Source of the DNA: Crocinitomicaceae bacterium
GTDB lineage: Bacteria > Bacteroidota > Bacteroidia > Flavobacteriales_D > Crocinitomicaceae
NCBI GenBank assembly: GCA_016719925.1
Contig: JADJYC010000002.1
Location: 372,001 to 436,000, forward strand
Direction: 5' to 3'
Length of the DNA: 64,000 nt
Shown: piece by piece, positions 8,183 through 16,181 of the stretch
Position numbering within the stretch: the stretch's first letter is position 1
How the letters are laid out: every line of letters starts with the position of its first letter
Translations under genes and position numbers: made by a program
Notes under the pieces: generated by a model
The model's input: only the letters and a program-made list of their open reading frames with translations
What the model was told of the DNA's origin: nothing
The model's database searches: none

Positions 8183-9241
8183 ATGATAAAAAAGCTTGAA
8201 ATAGGAATTCAGTGTGTGCTGATCTGTGGAACTTTTCAGGCTTTCTCCCAAAACTACATCACTAATCCCGGCTTTGAAGGGAAAGATGGAATAGAGGTAA
8301 TTCCGGCCGACTGGTTTGCAGGCTGCGGGGTAATGAATACACCGGATACACAACCGGGATGGTGGAATGTGGAGAACAAACCGGCAGAAGGAAAATCTTA
8401 CATTGATCTTTTGTATAAAGAAGACGGCACAACCGAATCAGTTTATCAGAAACTGCAAACACCTCTGGATTCAGGTGCGTGTTACAAAATAGAAATTTAT
8501 CTTTCACAGGCCTGTCAGGACAGTATCTCCGGACTATATCCGTATGATCTCAATCATCCGGGAGATCTTACCATCAGAGGTTCTGAAACATTTGGCTGCG
8601 CAACCGGACAAACCTGTGCTTTTTTTGAAACAGTTTCTAATTGCCAATGGAAAAAATACACCGCCGTTTTTCACGCCAGTGAAACCATCAATTACATCTA
8701 TCTGGAATTTAAAAAAGGAGACAATGATTTTAAAAACGGATCTGTGCTCATTGATGATTTCAAACTGGAAAATCTTTTTCCTTTTCCTGATCAGGTGACA
8801 GAAAGTGAATATGCCAGTACGGTTATGCTCTCAGCTTTGGTTGACGGAACAAATAATGAATGGTATTATCAGGGGACTCTTGTTGCCTCAGATACTTCTT
8901 CTATTACTGTTTTACTGAATCATAATCAAATCATCGAACTCAGTTATTACACAACAGACGGATGTCTGGTAAATGAAACATTTGTGCTTTATGTGAAACC
9001 TGAAGTACCAAATATTTTAACTGCCAATGATGAAGACAACATCAATAACATTTTTTTCATCAAGGGATTGATTGAAGAATGTTCACTTAGTATTTTAAAC
9101 CGCTGGGGTGAAGTTGTTTTTCAGGATGATTTTTATGACAATAACTGGAGCCCTGAGAATTTAAATGATGGGGTTTATTTTTACTCGTTATATCTGAAAG
9201 AATCTGACAGAACGTTTCAGGGGTTTGTGACGATTTTGTAA
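8183..9241 (+). CDS. Secreted protein with T9SS type B (gliding-motility-associated) sorting domain
   Basis: 352 residues. A signal peptide ends at 'FQAFSQ'. The N-terminal ~190 residues resemble a carbohydrate-binding jelly roll ('NYITNPGFEG', 'AEGKSYIDLLY', 'INYIYLEFKKGDNDFKNGSVLIDDFKL'). The C-terminal ~90 residues are a type B T9SS domain: 'FFIKGLIEECSLSILNRWGEVVFQDDFYDNNWSPENLNDGVYFYSLYL', the CHU_C-like pattern seen on proteins that depend on PorP/SprF helpers. The start lies 6 bases after the QueD stop, so it may be co-transcribed, though a functional link is unlikely. Confidence 0.85.
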   Translation: MIKKLEIGIQCVLICGTFQAFSQNYITNPGFEGKDGIEVIPADWFAGCGVMNTPDTQPGWWNVENKPAEGKSYIDLLYKEDGTTESVYQKLQTPLDSGACYKIEIYLSQACQDSISGLYPYDLNHPGDLTIRGSETFGCATGQTCAFFETVSNCQWKKYTAVFHASETINYIYLEFKKGDNDFKNGSVLIDDFKLENLFPFPDQVTESEYASTVMLSALVDGTNNEWYYQGTLVASDTSSITVLLNHNQIIELSYYTTDGCLVNETFVLYVKPEVPNILTANDEDNINNIFFIKGLIEECSLSILNRWGEVVFQDDFYDNNWSPENLNDGVYFYSLYLKESDRTFQGFVTIL

Positions 9242-9339
9242 CTTCATTTTATCATCTTTACAAGCATTAACTATTCATTTTTTCCAAACGGACTAAAATG
9301 AATAGTTTAAGAATAGCATGCTTAAAATTCAAAGATCTC

Positions 9340-9560
9340 TGAACTTACAGTTGTCTTTATTCTTTTGTCTTGATATTTCGACAGAGCTCAGCACAAGTAC
9401 AAAAGAATCAAAAAATCAAGGCCTGCAAAACATTCTGGCGTCAATACTCACAAATTGTAAGTGCGGACGGGTGATCTGCTTCGCAGCTTCCCGTCCTTAC
9501 TAACAATTCGCTTCGTCTTTCCTTGTCATGTTTTGATGGCCGGGCAAACGCTTCGCAAAA
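9340..9560. repeat. Dispersed intergenic repeat with inverted arms and a long hairpin
   Basis: This non-coding stretch has a 10-bp inverted repeat ATTCTTTTGT / ACAAAAGAAT (9359-9368 with 9399-9408), then 'AAAAAATCAAGGCCTGCAAAA', then an imperfect long hairpin from AATTGT to ACAATT whose core is GGACGGG / CCCGTCC (9465-9471 with 9490-9496). The pattern resembles intergenic repeats I know from other Bacteroidota genomes, but I cannot confirm copy number here. The hairpin sits directly behind the stop of the YD-repeat gene on the minus strand, whose last residues seem to be encoded by the repeat. Confidence 0.5.
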
Positions 9561-10476
9561 AATCTAACCTTATTCAAAAATGGATAGTCTAAGAAAAAAG
9601 TATACGAATCATATTTCACAATCGTCATGCGTTGTGTTTCAACGTCTCTGGAAATAATGGCTTTGAGGTAACCTGATTCTGAATCATACACAAACTGAAA
9701 TTCTGTTTTGTAGACATCGTTTTCATAAAATTTCATGGCGTAAATATTGCCTGATTCGTCATACTCATACTGATAACTGGTGCTGTAATTTTCCATGACA
9801 GATGAGGTTGCTTTTTTTTCAATCAGTTGTCCGTTTTCATTGTAGAAAACTTCAAGCACTGATTTGCCTGATCCGCTTTTCTGATAAGCTTCCTGTCTGA
9901 TTAATCTGTTCTTGTCATCAAAATAAAAAAACTCTTCACGGTAAATTGTTCCGCTGTTATTGAGGTAATTTTTTTTGTAGGAATCTGTTCCCAGTTCCAC
10001 ATACTCATATTTTTCTGTACGCTGTAAAAAAGACTCATCCGGTACGTGCAGGTATTTATCCTGACCGGTGTTTGACTGAATGCGTACCTCTTTCGAAATA
10101 AGTCTGTTTTGTGAATCATACCGGTAATGACAGGATTCAAATCCAAATTTATCTGCCGTTCTTTTTATGATCAGATTACTCCGTTCATCATACACATACA
10201 ACGTAAAAATGGTATCATTCAAAACTGTTTTATACTCAAAAGTGAGTTCACCAAATTTGTTGAATTTATAATACGTGGCGTGATTGGTTTCTCTGAGTAC
10301 ATCATGATCTGCCTTGGAAAGAATACTGCCTTTGATGGTGTGAATCTGATGCGTACGCATATAGGCTCTTTCAAATTCAGGTGTTCCTTCAAATACCCCA
10401 AATGAAGATTATTCAGCATCTGTGAAAAACAGAAAACGGAACAGCAGGAAACCAAAAAAGTAAGTATCACTTTCAT
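9500..10476 (-). CDS. Exported YD/RHS-like repeat protein, frameshifted in a G run
   Basis: A signal peptide 'MKVILTFLVSCCSVFCFSQ' starts at 10476 but runs out of frame. The body 'MRTHQIHTIKGSIL...' continues in another frame to 9500. The frames join smoothly ('NLHLG' then 'VFEGTPEFERAYMRTH') if one G is added to the run at 10396-10399. The mature protein, about 305 residues, consists of short beta repeats such as 'YVYDERSNLIIKRTADKFGF', 'YRYDSQNRLISKE', 'YEYDESGNIYAMKFY', which are YD-type repeats. It resembles the exported YwqK/YD proteins at 48.9-51.9 kb. The final residues 'GHQNMTRKDEANC' look repeat-derived. Function unknown. Confidence 0.75.
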
Positions 10477-10598
10477 TCAATCTGCAAAAGACCGTAAAAT
10501 GTCCTTCAAATAACATGCCGGCAATAAGAATTAACTAACATCAGATTGCGGAAAATGTGATGGTTTCAGAATGTCTGACCGCATTTACAGATAAATTG

Positions 10599-10606
10599 TA
10601 AATTTG
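10599..10606 (+). promoter_or_regulatory. Promoter -7 element TAAATTTG, leaderless start
   Basis: TAAATTTG matches the Bacteroidota -7 consensus and ends only 4 bases before the ATG at 10611, so the transcript probably begins at or next to the start codon. Confidence 0.6.
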
Positions 10607-10610
10607 AATC

Positions 10611-11545
10611 ATGATACAGTTTAAATACCTGCTGAGCCTTGTTGCCTTATTGATAGTGTCTTTCACATTTGCAGAAGGTCAGTCTAAATACAAAACAAAA
10701 TACGTGGTTGTATTTGTAATGGACGGTCCGCGGTGGACAGAAACCTGGGGAGATACCTCACATAAACACATTCCGCACATGGCCAATGACATGGCGCCGC
10801 TTGGTATTGTTAATGTCAACTTCAGAAATAATGGTCCAACATATACAAACGCCGGACATACTGCAATCACAACAGGCATTTATCAGAACATCAAAAATAA
10901 CGGATTGGAATTTCCAAAACATCCGGGTATGTTTCAGTACTGGCTCAAGGCAACTGCAAAAGCAAAAAATGCTGCATATGTCATAGCAAGTAAAGACAAA
11001 CTGGCAATACTGACTGATTGCCGTGATAAAAATGGAAAGGCAAATACCGCCCTTATTCTGATTGCGGTGTTGACGGAATTTATTCAGGATACCGCTCTGA
11101 TCTCACAACATACAATAATTCAAAACGCATTTTAGAAACTGAACATCCTGAACTGGTGCTGATCAATTTTCAGCAGCCTGATTCATGGGGACACGGAAAT
11201 AACTGGGATAAATATCTGGAAGGAACAAAACTCACTGATAACTACATTTATCTGCTTTTTGAATTACTGCGTGCCAATGAATTTTACAAAGATCAGACAA
11301 CTGTTTTTGTAACCAATGATCACGGCAGACATCTGGATGGTCATAAAGATGGTTTTGTTTCACACGGTGATAACTGTGAAGGATGCAGACACATCAACTT
11401 CTATGCATACGGACCCGACTTCAAAGAAAATGCAATTATTGATACTCCGGCAGAACTGATTGATATTCCTGTTACAATAGGTGAACTGATGGGCTTTACC
11501 ATGGAAGGAAGTGAAGGAAGGGTGATGACAGAATTGTTCAAATAA
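10611..11545 (+). CDS. Exported alkaline-phosphatase-superfamily hydrolase, frameshifted in an A run
   Basis: A signal peptide ends near 'FTFAEGQ'. The N-terminal frame carries the metal/nucleophile region 'VVVFVMDGPRWTETWGD' and 'GHTAITTGIYQ', in which the Thr after 'NAGHT' is the probable nucleophile. It goes out of frame after 'LTDCRDK'. The second frame resumes with 'WKGKYRPYSDCGVDGIYSGYRSDL' and carries the metal ligands 'PDSWGHGNNWDKY', 'FVTNDHGRH' and 'SHGDNCEG'. Adding one A to the run at 11028-11032 joins them into about 311 residues with all metal-binding motifs. Family members hydrolyse phosphate or sulphate esters, such as phosphodiesterases and sulfatases; the substrate is not evident. 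Confidence 0.8.
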
Positions 11546-11690
11546 TTATCTCACGTTTAACTCAAACGTTTTCACAGCAATAATAAATTCTTAATTTCTT
11601 TAACTGGTATTCTGAAACTCACTGTTTTCAAAGCCTTCAGGTCAATTTAATTTTAAGTGATTCAGGTCAGGAATACAAAGATTAAATACC

Positions 11691-11698
11691 TATATTTG
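11691..11698 (+). promoter_or_regulatory. Promoter -7 element TATATTTG
   Basis: Exact TAnnTTTG match 23 bases upstream of the DksA-like gene, which heads the transcript with lspA. Confidence 0.6.
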
Positions 11699-11721
11699 CC
11701 ATTCTTAAAAAAAACCGAAGC

Positions 11722-12096
11722 ATGGGAGACGTAAGATATTCAGACAAAGATCTGGCAATGTTTAAAAAAATCATTGAAGAGAAACTTGTTGAAGCAAAAG
11801 AAGATCTTGCCTTGTTGAAAGGGCAGCTGGATCACAGTGATGATCATGGCACAGATGATACAGGACGTTCATTCAATATGATGGAAGACGGATCAGAAAC
11901 CATGTCACGTGAAGAGATGGCGCAGCTTGCCTCACGTCAGGAAAAATTCATTCAGAATCTGCAAAACGCATTGATTCGTATTGAAAATAAAACGTATGGT
12001 ATTTGCCGTGCTACAGGCAAACTCATCAGCAAAGAAAGACTGAAACTGGTGCCGCATGCAACGCTGAGCATTGATGCAAAAAACGCTCAAGGTTAA
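11722..12096 (+). CDS. TraR/DksA-like protein with reduced zinc finger
   Basis: 124 residues. It has the N-terminal coiled coil ('KIIEEKLVEAKEDLALLKGQL'), the acidic 'DTGRSFNMMEDGSE' tip region and the C-terminal 'YGICRATGKLISKERLKLVPHATLSIDAK' domain of DksA. Only one Cys of the C4 zinc finger remains, as is common in Bacteroidota members, so it probably holds its fold without zinc. DksA binds RNA polymerase through the secondary channel and modulates promoters with ppGpp. It precedes lspA on the same strand, a frequent order in this phylum. Confidence 0.88.
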   Translation: MGDVRYSDKDLAMFKKIIEEKLVEAKEDLALLKGQLDHSDDHGTDDTGRSFNMMEDGSETMSREEMAQLASRQEKFIQNLQNALIRIENKTYGICRATGKLISKERLKLVPHATLSIDAKNAQG

Positions 12097-12127
12097 TTCT
12101 GAAACTGCTTACTAAAGACGCAAACTC

Positions 12128-12838
12128 CTGAAAGACGTCTGGAAAATCATAGTACGATTTAAAATTTTACTGATCATAATTGCTATTCTGGTAATTGATC
12201 AGCTGGTCAAATTCTGGGTAAAAGGAAACATGTATCCGCATGAAACCATTCCGGTAGTTGACGGATTTTTTCAGATGTATTATATTGAAAACCGGGGCAT
12301 GGCCTTTGGTACAACTCTGGGTGCCGGTGCAGGTCCAAAATACCTGCTTTCCATTTTCAGACTGATAGCCATTATTGCCATTGCGTATTATCTGATTAAA
12401 AATATCCGTGAAAACAAATCACACCCCGGATTGATTTTTTGTATGGCTTTGATTTTTGCAGGCGCTACCGGAAATTTAATTGACGGCATGTTCTACGATT
12501 ATATTTTTGATATTGATCCAAACATTGCCTGGAATTATGCCATAGATGGAAATGATAATTTTGTCATGGATGAGTTTGGCAGTCCGGTGATCAGACCAAA
12601 TGGTTTTCTGTTGGGCAGCGTTGTAGATATGTTTCAATTCACTGTAAAATGGCCGCTATGGATGCCCTTTGGTTTAGGTGGTACTGAAATTTTTGGCGCC
12701 ATCTGGAACATTGCAGACTCCGCCATTTCTTTTGGTGTGCTGATGATTATTTTCAGATACCGCACATTCTTTAAAAAGCCTGAGGTGGTTCAGGAAAATG
12801 TTCCGGCGGAGGAACAGAGCAAAGAAATTTCAGCATAA
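12128..12838 (+). CDS. lspA: Lipoprotein signal peptidase II with unclear start codon
   Basis: LspA cleaves the signal peptide from diacylated prolipoproteins in the inner membrane. Visible are four hydrophobic segments, the N-terminal 'ILVIDQLVKFWVK', the catalytic 'ATGNLIDGMFYDYIFD' (first Asp) and 'GAIWNIADSAISFGV' (second Asp). A ~30-residue insertion ('NYAIDGNDNFVMDEFGSPV') lies between them, as in other Bacteroidota LspA. The first ATG (12230) would remove helix 1 with its conserved Asp-Gln, so the real start must lie upstream. The open frame begins after a stop at 12113 and contains only CTG (12128) as a plausible near-cognate start; a base error removing an ATG is the alternative. Many lipoproteins in this window depend on it. 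Confidence 0.85.
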   Translation: MKDVWKIIVRFKILLIIIAILVIDQLVKFWVKGNMYPHETIPVVDGFFQMYYIENRGMAFGTTLGAGAGPKYLLSIFRLIAIIAIAYYLIKNIRENKSHPGLIFCMALIFAGATGNLIDGMFYDYIFDIDPNIAWNYAIDGNDNFVMDEFGSPVIRPNGFLLGSVVDMFQFTVKWPLWMPFGLGGTEIFGAIWNIADSAISFGVLMIIFRYRTFFKKPEVVQENVPAEEQSKEISA

Positions 12839-12866
12839 GATTGAATCAATTTCAATCAGCAGGTTG

Positions 12867-12900
12867 ATTCCCGTTTTCAAAAACAAAAATCTTGAAAATT
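12867..12900. repeat. 34-bp direct repeat, distal copy (remnant of the GT39 gene 3' end)
   Basis: These 34 bases are identical to 20157-20190, the last eleven codons of the GT39 transferase gene, in the same orientation. Here they are not part of a gene: the reading frame lacks the transferase stop codon. The pair brackets the 7.3-kb hydrolase/lipoprotein block. See the matching entry and findings. Confidence 0.9.
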
Positions 12901-12905
12901 CCCAA

Positions 12906-13100
12906 CTGCGCAAGATGGATATCCTGCGCCAAACCACAATTTTTCGGATATTTATCCGAACGCACAAAGCATCGCATAATGAATGATCAAGCTAACAGTT
13001 ACTACAATTAAATATAGTGTTCTTTTCTGAAATAACTTTACGTCAGGCGATGAATATCGCCATACAGTTAGATTCATGCAGGATGAATATCCTGCGCAGC
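12906..13100. repeat. 195-bp palindromic element, copy 1
   Basis: A non-coding unit bounded by imperfect inverted termini (CTGCGCAAGATGGATATCC at the left, GGATGAATATCCTGCGCAG at the right). Inside are further short palindromes, TTCGGATATTTATCCGAA and GGCGATGAATATCGCC. A second copy of the same length and orientation lies at 15491-15685, about 88-90% identical by eye. It is MITE-like or REP-cluster-like; no transposase gene is inside. It lies 6 bases inside the 34-bp direct repeat. Bases 13101-13165 hold nothing recognisable. Confidence 0.8.
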
Positions 13101-13165
13101 TGAGACGTTGTCTTTTTTACAAGAAATAAACATTAAAAACAAAATCAGTATCATTATAAATTTTC

Positions 13166-13627
13166 TCACTGCTTTACAAAATAACTGGTATAATTTTCAC
13201 ATGCATCCTCTGGGTCAGGATAGGGAAAGTTTCGTATTACAACTAAGCTGTCCTCTGAAACACAACCTTGCAATACATTGTTTACATTATTATCCAAATT
13301 TATATTAAAATACTTGTACCCCTGCAAACTGCAAACATTAGGTTTATCAAACGATGTAAATATAATTCTATAGGTCGCTATTTCTTGGCCCGCCTCAATA
13401 TAAGTAACCTTGCCGTTTTTATAGACTGTAATCGAAAACGATGTTTGTTCACTACTCGGAGTCAATTGGCTTTCTATTGAAGGCGGATTGCAAAGGGAAT
13501 ATATTTTTTCTGTTTTATACCATTCCCAAGTTCCAATTAATATTTCTTTATCTCCTTCCAATTTATCTTTTTTGCAACTGAAAAAGACAAAAATCAACAC
13601 ACTTAATTTTGCCATTCTCAAAATCAT
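13166..13627 (-). CDS. Small lipoprotein, paralogue 3 of the hydrolase-linked family
   Basis: 153 residues. Signal peptide 'MILRMAKLSVLIFVFFSC' with lipobox FFSC, then the shared start 'KKDKLEGDKEILIGTWEWY' and a small beta-rich body, lipocalin-like in its 'IGTWEW' opening. The N-terminus is nearly identical to the paralogue starting at 16181, whereas the bodies diverge. It is preceded by about 30 bases that match the last codons of the hydrolase genes (coding for T-Q-K-I-I-K-L-stop), so it probably once followed a third hydrolase tail. Function unknown. Confidence 0.75.
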   Translation of the reverse strand: MILRMAKLSVLIFVFFSCKKDKLEGDKEILIGTWEWYKTEKIYSLCNPPSIESQLTPSSEQTSFSITVYKNGKVTYIEAGQEIATYRIIFTSFDKPNVCSLQGYKYFNINLDNNVNNVLQGCVSEDSLVVIRNFPYPDPEDACENYTSYFVKQ

Positions 13628-13655
13628 AGCTTAATAATTTTTTGCGTGAACATAG
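13622..13655 (-). pseudogene. Remnant of a hydrolase 3' end upstream of lipoprotein 3
   Basis: The minus-strand sequence ACGCAAAAAATTATTAAG followed by CTATGA matches the end of the intact hydrolase gene (ACGCAAAAAATAATTAAAT-TATGA at about 16178-16205), including the overlapping ATGA that starts the lipoprotein. Nothing else of that gene copy is left. Confidence 0.55.
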
Positions 13656-13674
13656 TCCTATTTGTCTCTACTCA

Positions 13675-14139
13675 TTAATGCTTCACAAAATAGTTACTAT
13701 AAAAACTACAGCCGTCAGAATAAAATGGAAATCCAATATCAATCATCAAAGTATCATTACTAATGCACCCTTGTATACCGCCCTCAGGGTCCGTCCCTTG
13801 ATTGTTATCTAAGTTGATTGCAAAGGCTTTATATCCAGTAAAACAATAATATTGGAAATCAAAATCCTGAAATACAACTCTAAATTCATTTACTTTAGTA
13901 TCATTCTTGAAGAACAACACCTTTCCTTTTTTTTCAAAAGAAATAGAATATTCGCAGTTTTCAGTTGTTGGGTTAAGCACTACGCTGTAAGTCATATTTT
14001 GACAAATTCCTAATGTAGCATCTGTATAAATCCAATCCCAGTCCCCAATGAATATTTCCTTTTCATCTTTCAATTTATCCCTTTTGCAGCTTACAGAAAA
14101 AAGAGCAAACATTAAAAATAACACGGACCCTATTTTCAT
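13675..14139 (-). CDS. Small lipoprotein, paralogue 2 of the hydrolase-linked family
   Basis: 154 residues. Signal peptide 'MKIGSVLFLMFALFSVSC' (lipobox SVSC), then 'KRDKLKDEKEIFIGDWDWIYTD' and a body with several Cys. Its start overlaps the stop of the truncated hydrolase copy by the four bases ATGA, the same junction as in the intact pair, so translation is probably coupled. The body shares scattered positions with the other two paralogues ('FEKKGKVLFF...FRVVFQDF'). Function unknown; a periplasm- or surface-tethered partner of the hydrolase tail is inference. Confidence 0.75.
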   Translation of the reverse strand: MKIGSVLFLMFALFSVSCKRDKLKDEKEIFIGDWDWIYTDATLGICQNMTYSVVLNPTTENCEYSISFEKKGKVLFFKNDTKVNEFRVVFQDFDFQYYCFTGYKAFAINLDNNQGTDPEGGIQGCISNDTLMIDIGFPFYSDGCSFYSNYFVKH

Positions 14140-15490
14140 ACCTTAATTATTTTAGTTACTACTTTCTTTTTGAGAGTATTTTCAAGTGCAAAATAATAAG
14201 TGCCAGATTCAAAACCACTCAAGTCAACAACGAAATTCTTGTCTCCTAATATTCCAGAGATGAGAATATCACCCTTATCTGACAAAAGATACCATTGATA
14301 AATTTCAATACTATTTGACTCAACAGAAATATTCAAGATATCAGATGCAGGATTTGGAGATACATGAATAATCAAATCATTATTTTGTTCTAACGTATTA
14401 TCCCAAACTGTTGGTTTGATATATTTTACTGTTGTATCAGCAATCAAATTTTGACAAATAATTTTATCAGAGACTGAGGAATCTTTCTCAGTCATTTTCA
14501 ATGAACCACCTGCTGGATGAACAGTAAAAAATAAAATAGGAGATGTTTCATTACCGGTCAATATATCTGGGAATGATAAATCTAAATGTTCAAAAATACC
14601 CGAAGAATATTCTTGCTGCATTAAAAAATCACCGGTTAATGCATTAAACCATTCAACATGATATTGTTTTAAAAAACCCATGTTACTTAATTCTACATTA
14701 ACGCCAGTGCTTATAAAATTTTCATCGTTCTTATATTGCACAGCAGTATTCAATGAATCTTTACACAAAGAGCCAGCGGGAGACTGGGTATAATAATTAT
14801 ATGTACGGTTTGAAATTGCACCCACCGCTTTGCGCTGATTATTTCCATCCTCTTCTGAAAACAAATAAAGCATTTCAACCATGTTGTCTTCGTATGTTTG
14901 TGGATCACCGACCTGCCAGTTCTCTTCATCCAATTTTATTCCAGACATCAATTCATTAACTGGACCCATATGATGCCAGTATTGCTCTTGCCCGGGGAAC
15001 TGCCATTCCCAATTCATTGCCGCGCCAGCTGTGCCTGTGAATGGCGTTAATATCAATGTTTTTATAAATCAGAACCCTGATCACAAGTAGGCGTATCATC
15101 TCCGGGCCAAATTCACTGAACATAAAGGTTTTCCAATGGCACTTTGGTGCAACCGAATCCACATAATTACTCCATTTATTAATAGCTCTTCCCTAATTGT
15201 TGTACGTGTTGACATCAACAAATTCTGAATAATAAGAAAGATCACCGTTTTCAAAATCCGGAGGCCTGAATAACTCACTGCAAGCGGATGATTGCTGTGC
15301 TGCAAAGAATCTTTGATATAACGGCACATTTCATTTTGCCAGATATAAATTTGTTGTACATAACCGGGATAATTTTGTTTATAAGGCTCAAATTTATCAG
15401 CCTCAATATTATAACAGCCCATTACGGGGTTTCCATATATATCATCTTCACCGGTAGGCAACAATTCCTTTGGTAGATAAACAGATGTAT
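14136..15490 (-). pseudogene. Truncated, multiply frameshifted copy of the secreted glycoside hydrolase
   Basis: This copy begins at the codons for 'TSVYLPKELLPTGEDD', directly at the edge of the 195-bp element, and lacks the signal peptide, N-terminal domain and first half of the barrel. From there to about 14785 it matches the intact gene (16860-17560) at about 95% nucleotide identity. It carries at least five small indels, for example near 15067, 15105, 15130, 15195 and 15263. The remainder (14136-14785) is an intact frame for a diverged tail ('YTQSPAGSLCKDSLNT...') that still ends in a T9SS type A domain ('HVSPNPASDILNISVE'). It cannot be secreted by itself. It is followed by lipoprotein 2 with an ATGA overlap. 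Confidence 0.85.
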
Positions 15491-15685
15491 GCTGCGCAGG
15501 ATATCCATCCTGCGCCAAACCACAATTTTTCGGATATTTATCCGAACGCACAAACATCCACATAATGAATGATCAAGCTAACAATTACTACAATTAAATA
15601 TAGCTTCTTTTCTGAAATAACTTTACGTCAGGCGATGAATATCGCCATTTAGGTAGATTCACGCAGGATGGATATCCTTCGCAGC
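15491..15685. repeat. 195-bp palindromic element, copy 2
   Basis: Same length and orientation as 12906-13100. Its termini are clearer inverted repeats: GCTGCGCAGGATATCCATCC at the left and GGATGGATATCCTTCGCAGC at the right pair at 19 of 20 positions. Each terminus also contains its own small palindrome (GCAGGAT / ATCCTGC). It separates lipoprotein 1 from the truncated hydrolase copy and marks that copy's 5' breakpoint exactly. Confidence 0.85.
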
Positions 15686-15719
15686 GGGGTTTAGAGGCAT
15701 CAACGGTTAGATAATTTTC

Positions 15720-16181
15720 TTATTTGCCCCAAAAATTTTTATAGTCACTACAAGGAGAGTCAATACTTTCAAATGGCTCATCATAGGTAAAGAGTGAATC
15801 ATTGCTTACGATACCCGCAAATATCTGTTCATTACTGTTGTCTCGATGTATGATAAAATGGAATATAGGATCGCTAAATGGTCCGTTATCAGAAGGTTTA
15901 AAGTAATCAAATACAATCCTAAATTCAAATTTTTCAATATTATCCTCATAAAATTTTACTTTTCCCTTTTCAAAAAATTCCATCTGATAGGTCACATTTT
16001 CAGAAGCAGGATTTAATACTTCAGAATAACCGCCATTCTGCTGACATTTATCGTACTCATAAATTGTATATACCCAACTCCATTTACCAATTAGTATTTC
16101 CTTTTCGTCTTTCAGTTTATCTTTTTTACAACTAAAAAAAACAACAACCAGCAGGCTTAATTTTGCAAACCTCAAAATCAT
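15720..16181 (-). CDS. Small lipoprotein, paralogue 1, coupled to the intact hydrolase
   Basis: 153 residues. Signal peptide 'MILRFAKLSLLVVVFFSC' (lipobox FFSC), then 'KKDKLKDEKEILIGKWSWVY' and a lipocalin-like beta-rich body ('FFEKGKVKFYEDNIEKFEFRIVFDYF'). Its ATG overlaps the hydrolase stop (ATGA), showing translational coupling. The N-terminal 40 codons are almost the same as in lipoprotein 3; the rest has diverged. Role unknown. Confidence 0.8.
   Translation of the reverse strand: MILRFAKLSLLVVVFFSCKKDKLKDEKEILIGKWSWVYTIYEYDKCQQNGGYSEVLNPASENVTYQMEFFEKGKVKFYEDNIEKFEFRIVFDYFKPSDNGPFSDPIFHFIIHRDNSNEQIFAGIVSNDSLFTYDEPFESIDSPCSDYKNFWGK

Noticed and set aside
9318..9503. 61-residue open frame
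   Set aside because: It consists of dispersed repeat and hairpin sequence and shows no protein-like composition or promoter.
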